Shown here piece after piece: positions 1 to 8,281 of a stretch of 64,000 nucleotides of DNA. Source of the DNA: Candidatus Fusicatenibacter intestinigallinarum (GTDB taxonomy: Bacteria; Bacillota; Clostridia; Lachnospirales; Lachnospiraceae). Every line of letters starts with the position of its first letter. Within the stretch, counting starts at the first letter, position 1. The stretch covers positions 1 to 64,000 of the forward strand of contig DWWU01000012.1 in NCBI GenBank assembly GCA_019119555.1, written 5' to 3'. Both the position numbers and the translations under genes were made by a program. The notes beneath the pieces are model-generated. The model saw only the letters and a program-made list of their open reading frames with translations, was not told the DNA's origin and ran no database searches.

Positions 1-46
1 ACCGTTCCTCTGGAGTAAGTGTTATTGTTGTTGCTTTTCTTCCCAT
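1..46 (-). CDS. IS630-type transposase, N-terminal start only (cut by window edge)
   Basis: Only the first 15 codons are in the window. They read MGRKATTITLTPEER, a typical opening of IS630-family transposases, which begin with a helix-turn-helix domain. The ATG at 46-44 is preceded by GGAGGG at a good distance. The rest lies left of the window. It sits beside an AT-rich stretch and a truncated pilin gene, so it is probably part of the insertion that damaged the tad locus. The family call rests on a short peptide and is moderately sure. Confidence 0.55.
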   Translation of the reverse strand, partial: MGRKATTITLTPEER

Positions 47-108
47 GATATTGCCCTCCATAGTTACTGCATGGAGATATTATATCATAGGTTGATTATA
101 TAGTCGAG

Positions 109-333
109 TTAATTGAAAACATTTATACTAGATATTTTCTTAGCAATGGATTTAACTGCTTTCTCTGGGGTATCCACTATCTTCTTAGTGCCTATCTTTC
201 CATCTTTAACCAACTTGAGATTGACAATCTGTAGTCCTTGTTTTGACTTCTTTTTACTCATTTCTTCTACCTCTACAACATATACATTATAGTTATCTTT
301 TGTGTATACTGTCTCTATAACTCTATAATTCAA
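109..333 (-). CDS. Small hypothetical protein in AT-rich insert
   Basis: This 74-residue basic frame (or 50 residues from the internal ATG at 261) has no family I recognise. The upstream start would be TTG without a clear ribosome binding site. The internal ATG follows GAGGTAGAAGAA, a usable site. Its base composition is much more AT-rich than the tad genes beside it, consistent with arrival together with the adjoining IS630-type transposase. It could also be a fragment of a larger gene. Confidence 0.4.
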   Translation of the reverse strand: MNYRVIETVYTKDNYNVYVVEVEEMSKKKSKQGLQIVNLKLVKDGKIGTKKIVDTPEKAVKSIAKKISSINVFN

Positions 334-357
334 TCACTATATACATAATACACAGCA

Positions 358-450
358 CTAAGTCCCAGTGTATTTATCCACCAGAATCAGAATAATCTCC
401 ACAACGCCAACCGCATCTTCTTCCCGCCAGAACTCCAGTATTCTCCACAT
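358..450 (-). pseudogene. Truncated Flp1-like Tad pilin
   Basis: From the ATG at 450, behind an excellent AAAGGAGGTGAAAAC site, the frame reads MWRILEFWREEDAVGVVEII and continues ILILV. This is the start of the short Flp1-like pilins found in clostridial tad loci. An intact family member would carry on through a hydrophobic helix to about 50-60 residues. Here the frame leaves the family after about 24 codons and stops at residue 30, at the border with AT-rich DNA. The pilin is therefore broken, probably by the insertion to its left. It lies 100 nt downstream of tadC. Confidence 0.6.
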
Positions 451-550
451 GTTTTCACCTCCTTTCCGCAACAGTTCATTCTTCTGAACTGCCGTCCCTT
501 TCCGCCGTTTCTCCCGTCTCCGGCCGTTTCGCCGCAGAAGCCCCGGCTTT

Positions 551-1834
551 TTATGCATCAAAGGACAAAAACGCCGGCACAAGAATCAGGAGAAATACGA
601 CGCCCAGCATAAGCATCATCGGAAACAGCAGCTTTGTCCCTGCCTTCTCTCCTTCCGCCCTTGCTCTGCGTCTCCGTTCCTCGAAAGCTTCCGAGGATTC
701 CTGTTCCATAAGCTCCAGCAGTCCTTTACTGCCTTTCTTCAGATTCTGCGTCAGAAGCGTTGCCAGGGAACGATAGGAGGTTCCCTGACATCTGGCTCCA
801 AGATGTTCATAAGCGCTCAGTTCCGAAACGCCGCTCTCCATTTCCTGCCAGGTATAGAGCAGTTCTTCGTACGCCGGACGTTTTGCCGTCCGTCCGTTTC
901 TCCGCCTACCCTGGTAATCCAGCGCCAGCCGTTCCAGCGCTTTTCTCATGCTCATGCCGGCTCCCAGCAGCAGCACCAGCGCACTCACAATTTCCGGATA
1001 ATCCTTCTGGATCTCTTCTTCTCTCGCCCGTCTCGCTTCCTCCCTTTTCTCCACCTGAGTGCCGCCGTACAGCAGCGCCGCCAGCAGTGAGAAAATCGCA
1101 ATCACTCCTCCGGTCCGTTCCGGCGCCCTTCTCCAGGTAAGCTTTTGTCCGTCAACCTCCCCGGGAAGATAATACAAAGTATCCGAGCCGTCTGTATTCT
1201 GCTCCTCAGCCGCCTCACGGATCAATTGTTCCAGCGTCTGCTCCGTCTGCTTCGGGTAGACGACAATCTGGCGGATGCATTCCTGTGTCTCTTCCTGGAG
1301 GCTGAGCACAGCTTTCAGCCGCACCTTTGCTCCTTCCGCCGGAATTTCATCTGACAGTTCCCCCTCATAGCCCACCAGAAGCGGCTCATTTGTGTCCCAG
1401 GAGACAGTTACCGGGCTGTCCGGTATCTGTGTGACCAGGTTCAGGTCCTGATCCACATGCTGAAGAGATGTATTCTCGCCAAGTATGACTGTATCCAATA
1501 CCTTCTCCGCACGTTCCAGCCATTCCCGTGTCTCCTCTTCTCCATACTGCCTGGAGGGAACCAGCACCGTAATTTTCTGACTCTCTCCATTTCCCCGCGA
1601 CACTTCAAAAGCCTCTTCCCTGACCTGCTCACCGTAGCCGCCCTTCTCAACCGCAGGCTCTGTCCCAAGACCTGCATTCAGATAAGCGGACGCCGTCAGC
1701 GCCAGTCCGGCTATGTTCCCAATTACTGCGAACAGAAAGATTCTCTTTTCAAGAACGTCGAACTTCCCGTTTCTCTTTCTCCAGAAATACCAGAGAAGCA
1801 GTCCCGCCCCTGCAATCAGATGTATTCCTGCCAT
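551..1834 (-). CDS. tadC: TadC-like Tad/type II secretion membrane protein (GspF family)
   Basis: This 427-residue protein is an inner-membrane platform subunit of the Tad pilus machine. It has two N-terminal membrane segments (about residues 3-15 and 30-50), a long extracytoplasmic insert, a third segment (about 235-255) and a C-terminal GspF-type helical domain with the pattern YPEIVSALVLLLGAGMS. It ends in a hydrophobic segment, LLFPMMLMLGVVFLLILVP. I chose the ATG at 1834, spaced well from TTGAGGT, over the TTG at 1846. The partner tadB is 9 kb away, and only the last few codons of a tadB copy remain directly upstream. Downstream is the truncated pilin. The gene is intact but its operon is not. 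Confidence 0.75.
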   Translation of the reverse strand: MAGIHLIAGAGLLLWYFWRKRNGKFDVLEKRIFLFAVIGNIAGLALTASAYLNAGLGTEPAVEKGGYGEQVREEAFEVSRGNGESQKITVLVPSRQYGEEETREWLERAEKVLDTVILGENTSLQHVDQDLNLVTQIPDSPVTVSWDTNEPLLVGYEGELSDEIPAEGAKVRLKAVLSLQEETQECIRQIVVYPKQTEQTLEQLIREAAEEQNTDGSDTLYYLPGEVDGQKLTWRRAPERTGGVIAIFSLLAALLYGGTQVEKREEARRAREEEIQKDYPEIVSALVLLLGAGMSMRKALERLALDYQGRRRNGRTAKRPAYEELLYTWQEMESGVSELSAYEHLGARCQGTSYRSLATLLTQNLKKGSKGLLELMEQESSEAFEERRRRARAEGEKAGTKLLFPMMLMLGVVFLLILVPAFLSFDA

Positions 1835-1925
1835 CTCATACCTCAATTCTCATAATGCACTGAATCAGGATCTTAACCGCAAAGCCCCTTTGTCTTCGAA
1901 GGATCTCCGGCCGAATCACTGCGTC

Positions 1926-2045
1926 AGATATTCCATAAAGTTGTACATGTATTCAGTTTCCGTGGGAAAGAAAGACTGCAAATATACTGTTACAATTCAG
2001 CGAGCTGAACTGTTACAATATATTCTTTTTCTTTGTGCAAATCAA
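1926..2045 (-). pseudogene. Remnant of cpaE 5' end
   Basis: This stretch aligns with the first codons of the intact cpaE at 13835 (shared blocks include CATCAGATATTCCATAAAGT and TTCTTTTTCTTTG). It is interrupted by a palindromic repeat at 1989-2016 and joins abruptly to the tadB/tadC junction near 1860. The rest of cpaE, all of tadA and nearly all of tadB are missing from this copy. Confidence 0.6.
1989..2016. repeat. Family 1 palindromic element, copy a
   Basis: A 28-bp variant of the palindrome, with arms GTTACAATTCAGC and GCTGAACTGTTAC. It is flanked by AATATACT (1981-1988) and AATATATT (2017-2024), an 8-bp direct repeat with one mismatch. The homologous site in the second tad copy, near 13812, lacks the element and one flank copy: the stretch from GCAAA to TTC is 12 nt in both once 36 nt are removed. 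Confidence 0.75.
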
Positions 2046-2491
2046 TAAAACCTCCCTCCTGACCAGAACAAAGCCGCAGACCGAATGAGACCGAAAAATG
2101 TGTTTGATGTAAATGGTGAATTTGAAAAGACGTTGACGAATGTTTCCGCAGATAAGTAAAATGTCCAAAGATAAAGTCTCGCCAAAGACAAACGACCGGC
2201 AGACATATTTCAGAATTGCAGCAGAGCCAGAAAAGCCTCCGGGGAATGAAGAGAATTTGATATCCTCTGCGCCGATCATTCGGAAACAAAATAACCAGAA
2301 ATGTATCAGAATCGGCCAATGTGCGCCGAACAGAAATGTGTGAAATCCAATAGCTCCACGGCTCCGAACTTCCGTGGAAAAGCCGGTAAGCCATAGTATC
2401 ACAATCCAGCCATTCGCTGTTTCTCCTGTTTTAAATCCATCAATACCGCACCCGCTGCAGCAGTCAATATCAGACAATACTGCAGGCTCAA
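2042..2491 (-). pseudogene. Decayed tadV/cpaA prepilin peptidase copy
   Basis: This is clearly homologous to the intact tadV at 13832-14359 (shared peptides NGWIVILWL, FWLFCFRMIGA, LLICGNIRQRL). It has a frameshift near the N-terminus, about 78 nt deleted near the C-terminus, and the catalytic GxGD motif changed to GAEDIK. It cannot be a working peptidase. Homology continues upstream past the promoter to about 2710. Confidence 0.75.
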
Positions 2492-2530
2492 TCTGTATCA
2501 CCTCCTGCTGTTCTGTTTGATTGTGACGTC

Positions 2531-2559
2531 ATTATAGCCGTCGTATTTTTGTTTGTCCA
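2531..2559 (-). promoter_or_regulatory. Promoter of decayed tad copy
   Basis: TGGACA and TATAAT are separated by 17 nt on the minus strand. The same pair and spacing stand at 14428-14400 upstream of the intact tadV, so the promoter has survived although the genes behind it decayed. It may still drive tadC. The stretch from 2560 to 2787 holds no gene I can see. Confidence 0.55.
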
Positions 2560-2787
2560 GCGTTTTTCGACAAGTTTTTCGGATTTGTGAATTGCTGACA
2601 AATGGCCGTAAAAAAATTTGATGAGATTTTTTTCCACCGGCGTGAAAGATTTCGGTTCTTTATTTTTCCTTTCATTATTTAAGAAAAAAATGTGTACAAA
2701 TTCAATACTAAAGTTTTGTAATCTCTTTTTCTCCCTGCTTCATCAAAAGCCGCCCGAAACGGATTGATCCAGAGCCCCGAACGCAGA

Positions 2788-2833
2788 AATACCCGAAAGA
2801 CTGCTCCGGTGTTTCTGCAGTCTTCCGGGTATT
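2788..2833. terminator. Hairpin terminator after GH172 gene
   Basis: A 17-bp stem with one mismatch, AATACCCG-A-AAGACTGC pairing with GCAGTCTTCCGGGTATT. It is followed by TTTTTC on the plus strand and by a weaker T-tract on the minus strand. It lies downstream of the sugar operon, separated from it by the palindromic element at 2847. Confidence 0.6.
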
Positions 2834-2846
2834 TTTCTGTTTTCTT

Positions 2847-2874
2847 GTAACAGTTCAGCCCGCTGAACTGTTAC
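2847..2874. repeat. Family 1 palindromic element, copy b
   Basis: A perfect 28-bp palindrome with 13-bp arms GTAACAGTTCAGC/GCTGAACTGTTAC and spacer CC. It is flanked on both sides by the identical octamer GTTTTCTT (2839-2846 and 2875-2882), which looks like a target-site duplication. Confidence 0.85.
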
Positions 2875-2886
2875 GTTTTCTTTCAA

Positions 2887-3984
2887 TTATCTCGGCCAGC
2901 GCTCTTTTCTCTCCATCAGCGCTTCAAAGGGTCGATGGGGCTCTGTCTGATACCAGTAGGCAACACTGGCAAGATCATCCTGCCGCTCGAACAGTCCTCC
3001 ATGGGAGACTCCTATCTGCTGGATCGTCACCCGGAGATCCTTTTCAAACAGAATCGGATCCGGAAGATGCCAGCGGTAAAAACTTCTCTGAGGAAGATGA
3101 TCGTCCGTGTGGTAATCGTTATGAACCCTCGTGTCATGGCAGGAATAATAGGGATAGCCGAGAAACGGGGTACAGAAAGTATTTTCCACAGTCTTTCCGT
3201 TTTCCTGAGATGCGAAACTCCAGGCTCCTCCAAAGTAATCCTCCATACCGGTTCCACAGATCGTCGGATACTCTGTGTCGCCGTCCAGATAGAATTTCAC
3301 TTCTCCTTCTCCATACCAGTAGCGTTCCAGAGCCGTCAGCGCAATATAAGTTCCTATATACTGTCCTTTCCCTTTCGCCTGATCCAGAATCACGTAATCC
3401 TTTGTCTTTTCTGTCATCCTGCTGCGTCTCCATTGGGCATGAAAATATCCCATATCCTCCGGCAGAGAATGTTTCAGGCAGTAATCAATCTGATAGAAGA
3501 ACGCCGGGATATCCTCATCGCACTGATTTTCCAGCGTAATCCGCGCGCTTCTCCGGAACGGCATGGAAAAGTAGCAGTTAAATCCGCGGGTCGGATTTAC
3601 CACGACAGGAAGAGAATTCACCGTATATGCCTCTCCGAATCCGCAGCAGAAAAAGTCTCCCAGCGGTGTTTCCACCGAGGGTTCTGTTTCGCCGTCCCAG
3701 TACATTCTCAGGACAAGATCCCTGAGAACGTATCGGTTTCTGTCGCTGACCTTGTCCGTGACGGTCATCCAGATATGGCGAATAATCCCCGTCCCTTCTA
3801 TTTGCGCCAGCATCACCGTTTCATGGGCATGCACACAGGGAATACAGGGCGAGCCTTTCCTCGACGGTCCGAGTACACTCGCCGCCATTCCTCCCTTTCC
3901 TTTTTCTCCCGTTCGATTCTCCCAGTTAATGCTGCGCGAATATCCCTCCTGCAACCGGGCTGCCTGATCCATATCCCAATACAT
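2887..3984 (-). CDS. GH172 (DUF2961) glycoside hydrolase
   Basis: This 365-residue protein belongs to the DUF2961 family, now GH172. Characterised members cleave or transglycosylate alpha-D-fructofuranosides (including difructose dianhydrides) or arabinofuranosides. Diagnostic blocks are the Glu-rich YGEGEVKFYLDGD at about 224-236 and GTGMEDYFGGAWSF at about 244-257, whose acidic residues are the likely catalytic pair. There is no signal peptide, so it is cytoplasmic. GGGAGGAATAAA precedes the ATG. It is the last gene of the permease-binding protein-GH32 operon, 59 nt after the GH32 gene. With GH32 as neighbour, a fructan or difructose-anhydride substrate is more likely than an arabinan; that is inference. 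Confidence 0.8.
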   Translation of the reverse strand: MYWDMDQAARLQEGYSRSINWENRTGEKGKGGMAASVLGPSRKGSPCIPCVHAHETVMLAQIEGTGIIRHIWMTVTDKVSDRNRYVLRDLVLRMYWDGETEPSVETPLGDFFCCGFGEAYTVNSLPVVVNPTRGFNCYFSMPFRRSARITLENQCDEDIPAFFYQIDYCLKHSLPEDMGYFHAQWRRSRMTEKTKDYVILDQAKGKGQYIGTYIALTALERYWYGEGEVKFYLDGDTEYPTICGTGMEDYFGGAWSFASQENGKTVENTFCTPFLGYPYYSCHDTRVHNDYHTDDHLPQRSFYRWHLPDPILFEKDLRVTIQQIGVSHGGLFERQDDLASVAYWYQTEPHRPFEALMERKERWPR

Positions 3985-4043
3985 TTTATTCCTCCCATAT
4001 GTATTCCTGACCGTTCATCCACTGAACTGTCGCCTGTATCCTG

Positions 4044-5471
4044 CTATTCTCCGGCGATCTCCACATCCCATACACGGATGCTGCCTTCCGAGACAAACCA
4101 TCCGAGTCTCTTTCCTGATTCGTTATACATGCGAAATCCAAAAGCAACATCCTTATTTACATATAATACCGCAAGAGAATCCTGAATGTACAGTTCCAGT
4201 TCATATTCTTTTCCGGCCACCAGCTGCAGAGGCCGTTCCATTTCCACTGCATAGGGGAACATCTGTCCACCCTGTTCATACATGCGGAGTCCGGAGCGGA
4301 ATTCAATTCTCTGAAAGTTCGGCTCGAACATCAGATAGTAGCCTTTGTCAAAGTTCTCATCCACATGGAGTGCCATGCCAAAACGCGTCGGTTCTCCCTC
4401 ATAGCAGATTTTCGCTCTGACTACCCCCTGACGGGGAAGGCGGTCACACAGCGCAGCTCCATAACCGTCCGGAGAACTGCAGAGCGCCTTCTCGTCCCGG
4501 CGGCTCCATTGTCCTGTAAGAAATTCCCAGGAAGTCTTTTCACCCTGTCCATATGCTTCCGCCACACTATCCACAGGGCAGACTCCAAGCGTACCGTCCT
4601 CATGTTGGATCAGTTTATGGACAACGATAGATCCTCCCCAGTTCCATGAGCAGTAATCCTTTCCAAAATCCTTTCCCGGATCAAATCCCCAGCCGTTTTC
4701 TCCGCGGGTAGGATTCCACCCATAGACATATCGGTTCGTACCGTCACTTCCTGTTTTTGCAGCATAAAACGCTCTTCCGTCGAAGGTGTCTACCGCCGGT
4801 CGGATCCATGGGCCATTGAGACTTTTACTCATACGATAGTAGGTACAAAAACCATCTGTGTAGTTGGAATACACAAGATAATACCAGTCTCCCATCCGAA
4901 AAAGATCCGGGCATTCATTCGCCGCCTGGTGAGTTCTCGGCGCATAAAGGGGTTTTCTGTATTCCCAGCGGGAAAGATCGTCCGAAACGCAGAGTGCAAC
5001 GCACCCATTTCGTTCTGTCACGCTGTTTTCCCTCGCGGCAAGCAGCATCCACCATTTTTTCTCTTCCGGATTCCAGAATACAAACGGATCCCGCCAGTCG
5101 GACATCCGGTAAATTTCTCCGTCAGGTCCGAATCTGTCCTCCGGAATATCTTCCCAATGTGTCAGATCGTCACTGACCGCATGTCGCGCCCACTGCGCCG
5201 GCGGATCCTGATCAAAGGTACAGTAAAACATATGGTAGGTTCCATTTACTTTGATCACAGAACCTGTTCCGCCGCAAATGTTGACAGGCACTTCCTGATA
5301 CGTCCTGTTATCCGCAGTCGTAATTTTATGCCATCCGTGAACCACCAGATCTCCCGGAGCGTCAGGATTCCAGTTTTTCAGATAGTAGTTGTCAAACTGT
5401 TTTGTCTCCTCATTGTAAAACGGAATGACGTCTCCCGTCTTTGCATATTTCGGTGTATAAAACAGATCCAT
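4044..5471 (-). CDS. GH32-like beta-fructosidase
   Basis: This 475-residue protein has a five-bladed propeller plus C-terminal sandwich as in GH32 (levanase, fructosidase). The three acidic motifs are visible. An N-terminal Asp in TGDVIPFY (D14) replaces the usual WMNDPNG context, WRDPFVFW carries the stabiliser D128, and NECPDLF carries the acid/base E186. The ECP motif is characteristic of GH32. No signal peptide is present, so it should hydrolyse imported oligosaccharides. It is followed by GH172 and preceded, 20 nt away, by the binding-protein gene. The atypical first motif suggests a subfamily away from classical invertases. Confidence 0.8.
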   Translation of the reverse strand: MDLFYTPKYAKTGDVIPFYNEETKQFDNYYLKNWNPDAPGDLVVHGWHKITTADNRTYQEVPVNICGGTGSVIKVNGTYHMFYCTFDQDPPAQWARHAVSDDLTHWEDIPEDRFGPDGEIYRMSDWRDPFVFWNPEEKKWWMLLAARENSVTERNGCVALCVSDDLSRWEYRKPLYAPRTHQAANECPDLFRMGDWYYLVYSNYTDGFCTYYRMSKSLNGPWIRPAVDTFDGRAFYAAKTGSDGTNRYVYGWNPTRGENGWGFDPGKDFGKDYCSWNWGGSIVVHKLIQHEDGTLGVCPVDSVAEAYGQGEKTSWEFLTGQWSRRDEKALCSSPDGYGAALCDRLPRQGVVRAKICYEGEPTRFGMALHVDENFDKGYYLMFEPNFQRIEFRSGLRMYEQGGQMFPYAVEMERPLQLVAGKEYELELYIQDSLAVLYVNKDVAFGFRMYNESGKRLGWFVSEGSIRVWDVEIAGE

Positions 5472-5491
5472 AGATGATGAAGCCTCCTTTA

Positions 5492-7234
5492 CTATTCCTG
5501 AGATGCGGCATCTGTCCCCGACGATGTGGATTCTGCTGCAGATGTTGTCTCCGCCGATGCGGATTCTGCCGCAGACGTCTGTCCTCCTGCTTCCGCATAA
5601 TTGGTCAGCTCATAGAACATGTCAAAGCCTTTCTGCTTCAGTTCCAGCAGTTCCTGAAGTCCCATGTCATCCAGCTTTTTCAGATATGCATTCCACTCGT
5701 CATCAGAGATTCCATTTTTTACAATATCCGCTTTTGTCTGCTCTGCATACGTTTTCAGATCTGTCTCAATTTCTGAAATTCTGGTGATATCCTCCTGTTC
5801 CATAAAGGCTGCCGGATAATTATAATCACTGCTGATGTACGGAGAGTAGATGTTCTTAACAGTATCAAATCTCATCGCGTCGGAATCCAGCATCCGGTCT
5901 ACATATACTCCATAGTAATCGGAAAGAATCGCAAAGGTGTCATACAGATTCTGGTCGCCGCGCACTTTGCTGTCAGAAGCGCCTTCGTCCGTCCAGTGCA
6001 GCATACCGTCTTCGTCCATAGTAAACACGTTGGTATAGTTTTCATCATCATAAGTTCCGTAGCAGTTCTGAATCGACATGGACGGCTCAAAATACTGGTC
6101 CAGATATGCGCAGACTACCGAAGGATTGTCGCATGCGCTGGTGACTGCAGTTACACCCATGTCGAAGCTGTAATAATTCTGACGGGGTACATTAACTGTT
6201 CCGTCCGGTCCCGCTAACGGCAGAAGGGCCTGATACTCATCGGTATAATCGCCTGCTGACTCTCTCGCCCACTCATAGAAAAGGCCAACTCGTCCTGACG
6301 CCAGTTTTGCAGAGTAAGTGGAAGCATCCTGAGAGAAAATTTCCGGGTCGATCAGTCCTTCTCCATATAATCCATGAAGCCACTCCAGGCCTTCACGCGC
6401 CTCCTCAGACGCCAGAGAATAGTAGACCTCTTTGTCATTTGTCACCATATAGTGATCCATATTGTCTCCGCAGCCAAAAGAACCAAGTGTTACACCAGGA
6501 TCCTGATTTACCTGATTGATACGGAAAGACATGGGAATTACGTCTCCGCTTTCCGGTTTGATATTTTCCGCAAATGCCTTCAGTACCGCTTCAAGTTCAT
6601 CTGTGGTTGTCGGCATTTCCAGATTCAGTTCCTCCAGCCAGCTGACATTAATATACGGAATCGCACCGATTACATTAATATTCTCTTTACTGTTTTTTGA
6701 CCATTCATTGATAAACGGCAGAGTGTAAATATGTCCGTCTGCAGCGGTAATCGCAGCTTTGACTTCGGGTCTCTGCTCCAGAACTTTTGTCAGATTCGGC
6801 ATATTGGTCTCAATATAATCTTCAAGGGGAATAAACACTCCCTTTCTCGCATAGCCGAGGATATCATACGGCTTAATGTACATTTTCGTCACTACGTCCG
6901 GCATGTCGCTCTTGGAAAGCGCGAGTTTGAATTTGTCATCAAACTGCTCATCCGGGATAACCTGCCAGTCAACCGTAACATTGGTTGCATCCTCCATCCG
7001 CTGTACCAACGCCTTTTTGCTGAAATCCTGCTCTGAATCCGAAGCCGCTCTGGTCATCATAGAAAACTCATAGTTTTCTTCCAGCGGAAATGCAACCTCT
7101 TCCGCCTGTGCTTCCGAAGTACTGCTCCCGCCGGACGATGCGTCTGACTGTCCGCAGCCGGCAAACGTACCCGTCATAATGGATGCCGCGCAGACAATTC
7201 CCATCAGCTTTCGCAATTTTTTCGATTTCATCAT
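5492..7234 (-). CDS. LipO-type sugar-binding lipoprotein
   Basis: This 580-residue extracellular solute-binding protein of a CUT1-type ABC importer has a signal peptide ending in a lipobox, GTFAGC, so the mature protein is anchored at about Cys26. The large size and pairing with LplB/YtcP-type permeases match importers for di- and oligosaccharides. The last about 35 residues are a Ser/Ala/Thr/Glu-rich low-complexity tail. The start follows AAGGAGGTACATGTA. It lies between the second permease and the GH32 gene. The ligand is inferred to be a fructo-oligosaccharide from the two enzymes in the operon. Confidence 0.85.
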   Translation of the reverse strand: MMKSKKLRKLMGIVCAASIMTGTFAGCGQSDASSGGSSTSEAQAEEVAFPLEENYEFSMMTRAASDSEQDFSKKALVQRMEDATNVTVDWQVIPDEQFDDKFKLALSKSDMPDVVTKMYIKPYDILGYARKGVFIPLEDYIETNMPNLTKVLEQRPEVKAAITAADGHIYTLPFINEWSKNSKENINVIGAIPYINVSWLEELNLEMPTTTDELEAVLKAFAENIKPESGDVIPMSFRINQVNQDPGVTLGSFGCGDNMDHYMVTNDKEVYYSLASEEAREGLEWLHGLYGEGLIDPEIFSQDASTYSAKLASGRVGLFYEWARESAGDYTDEYQALLPLAGPDGTVNVPRQNYYSFDMGVTAVTSACDNPSVVCAYLDQYFEPSMSIQNCYGTYDDENYTNVFTMDEDGMLHWTDEGASDSKVRGDQNLYDTFAILSDYYGVYVDRMLDSDAMRFDTVKNIYSPYISSDYNYPAAFMEQEDITRISEIETDLKTYAEQTKADIVKNGISDDEWNAYLKKLDDMGLQELLELKQKGFDMFYELTNYAEAGGQTSAAESASAETTSAAESTSSGTDAASQE

Positions 7235-7292
7235 TACATGTACCTCCTTTGATTGATTTTAACTTTTTCATTCCGTACTTTCGTACAGAAGA

Positions 7293-8204
7293 TTAACCTT
7301 TTACAGAACCGATCATAATACCTTTCTCAAAATATTTAGAGAAGAACGGATACATCAGAAGCAGCGGCACACTGGAAATTACAATCGTGGAATATTTCAG
7401 AAGATCGGCCAGTTTCGCCGTTTCTGCCATTTTTTCCATATCGGCAATCAGGTTCGGATTGATCTGATTCTGCACCAGTATTGCACGGATCACCAGCTGC
7501 AGCGGCTGCATATCCTGTTTATCCAGATAAATCATTGCGTCAAAATACGAGTTCCACATAGCCACAAACTGATACAGGCAAAGTACTGCAAGGATCGGCT
7601 TGCAGACCGGCATAAGAACCTTAAAGAAGTACTGCATGTCACTGGCGCCGTCCACGGCAGCCGCTTCTCTCAGTTCTCCCGGAACCGTTTTATAATAGGA
7701 TCTCGCCAATATCAGATTCCACACATTCGCTGCACCCGGAAGCAGAATCGCCCAGATTGTGTTAATCAGGTCCAGCTGATCCATCAGAAGATATGTAGGC
7801 ATCAGACCGCCGCCGAAAAACATCGTAAACACAAAGAAGGCATTAAAAAACTTCCTTCCCATAAAATCTTCCCGCGACATGGGATACGCGGCAAACATGG
7901 TGATCACCACAGAAATGGCCGTAAAAGCGATCGAATAGAAAAAGGAATTTGCAAAACCTCTCCATATATTCTCGTCCTGAAAAACTCTTTCATAACCTTC
8001 CAGCGTCCAATGGCTGATATCAAAAGTAACTCCTACACTGCTTCTTGTCGCCGGATCCATGATCGAGCACAATAAAATATAAATAATAGGTATGATGATC
8101 AGAAGAAGAAAGATCGCCAGCAAAAGATTTCCGATTACTGTTATCACATGATCCTGTGTAAAAATTTTCTTTTTCTGTCTTACCTTCATGGTCGTTGCTG
8201 CCAT
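7293..8204 (-). CDS. YtcP-like sugar ABC permease (MalG family)
   Basis: This 303-residue permease has six predicted membrane segments and the conserved EAA loop, read here as ELREAAAVDGASDMQYF. It pairs with the LplB-like permease encoded just upstream. The start follows GAAGGAGG. No ATP-binding protein is encoded in the operon. In related Firmicutes importers a shared MsmX/MsmK-type ATPase serves several transporters, and that is the likely arrangement here. Confidence 0.88.
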   Translation of the reverse strand: MAATTMKVRQKKKIFTQDHVITVIGNLLLAIFLLLIIIPIIYILLCSIMDPATRSSVGVTFDISHWTLEGYERVFQDENIWRGFANSFFYSIAFTAISVVITMFAAYPMSREDFMGRKFFNAFFVFTMFFGGGLMPTYLLMDQLDLINTIWAILLPGAANVWNLILARSYYKTVPGELREAAAVDGASDMQYFFKVLMPVCKPILAVLCLYQFVAMWNSYFDAMIYLDKQDMQPLQLVIRAILVQNQINPNLIADMEKMAETAKLADLLKYSTIVISSVPLLLMYPFFSKYFEKGIMIGSVKG

Positions 8205-8208
8205 TTTT

Positions 8209-8281
8209 TCCTCCTTCCTGACGCATCCGCTGCGTCGCCAAGACAGATTTGGAAGTAAACCTCTGGGATTTTTCTCCCTCT
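8209..8281 (-). repeat. Intergenic linker repeat, copy 1
   Basis: This stretch between the two permease genes resembles the one between the E2-like and JAB genes at 57312-57380. In minus-strand sense both begin at the TAA stop with TAAAGAGG, pass GACAGA, and end in TGCGTCAGGAAGGAGG, which contains the next gene's ribosome binding site. This copy includes a small hairpin, GACGCA/TGCGTC. Confidence 0.5.

Noticed and set aside
1989-2016. Family 1 palindromes as ordinary rho-independent terminators
   Set aside because: Most copies lack T-runs, several sit between promoter and gene, and 8-bp flanking duplications point to insertion.
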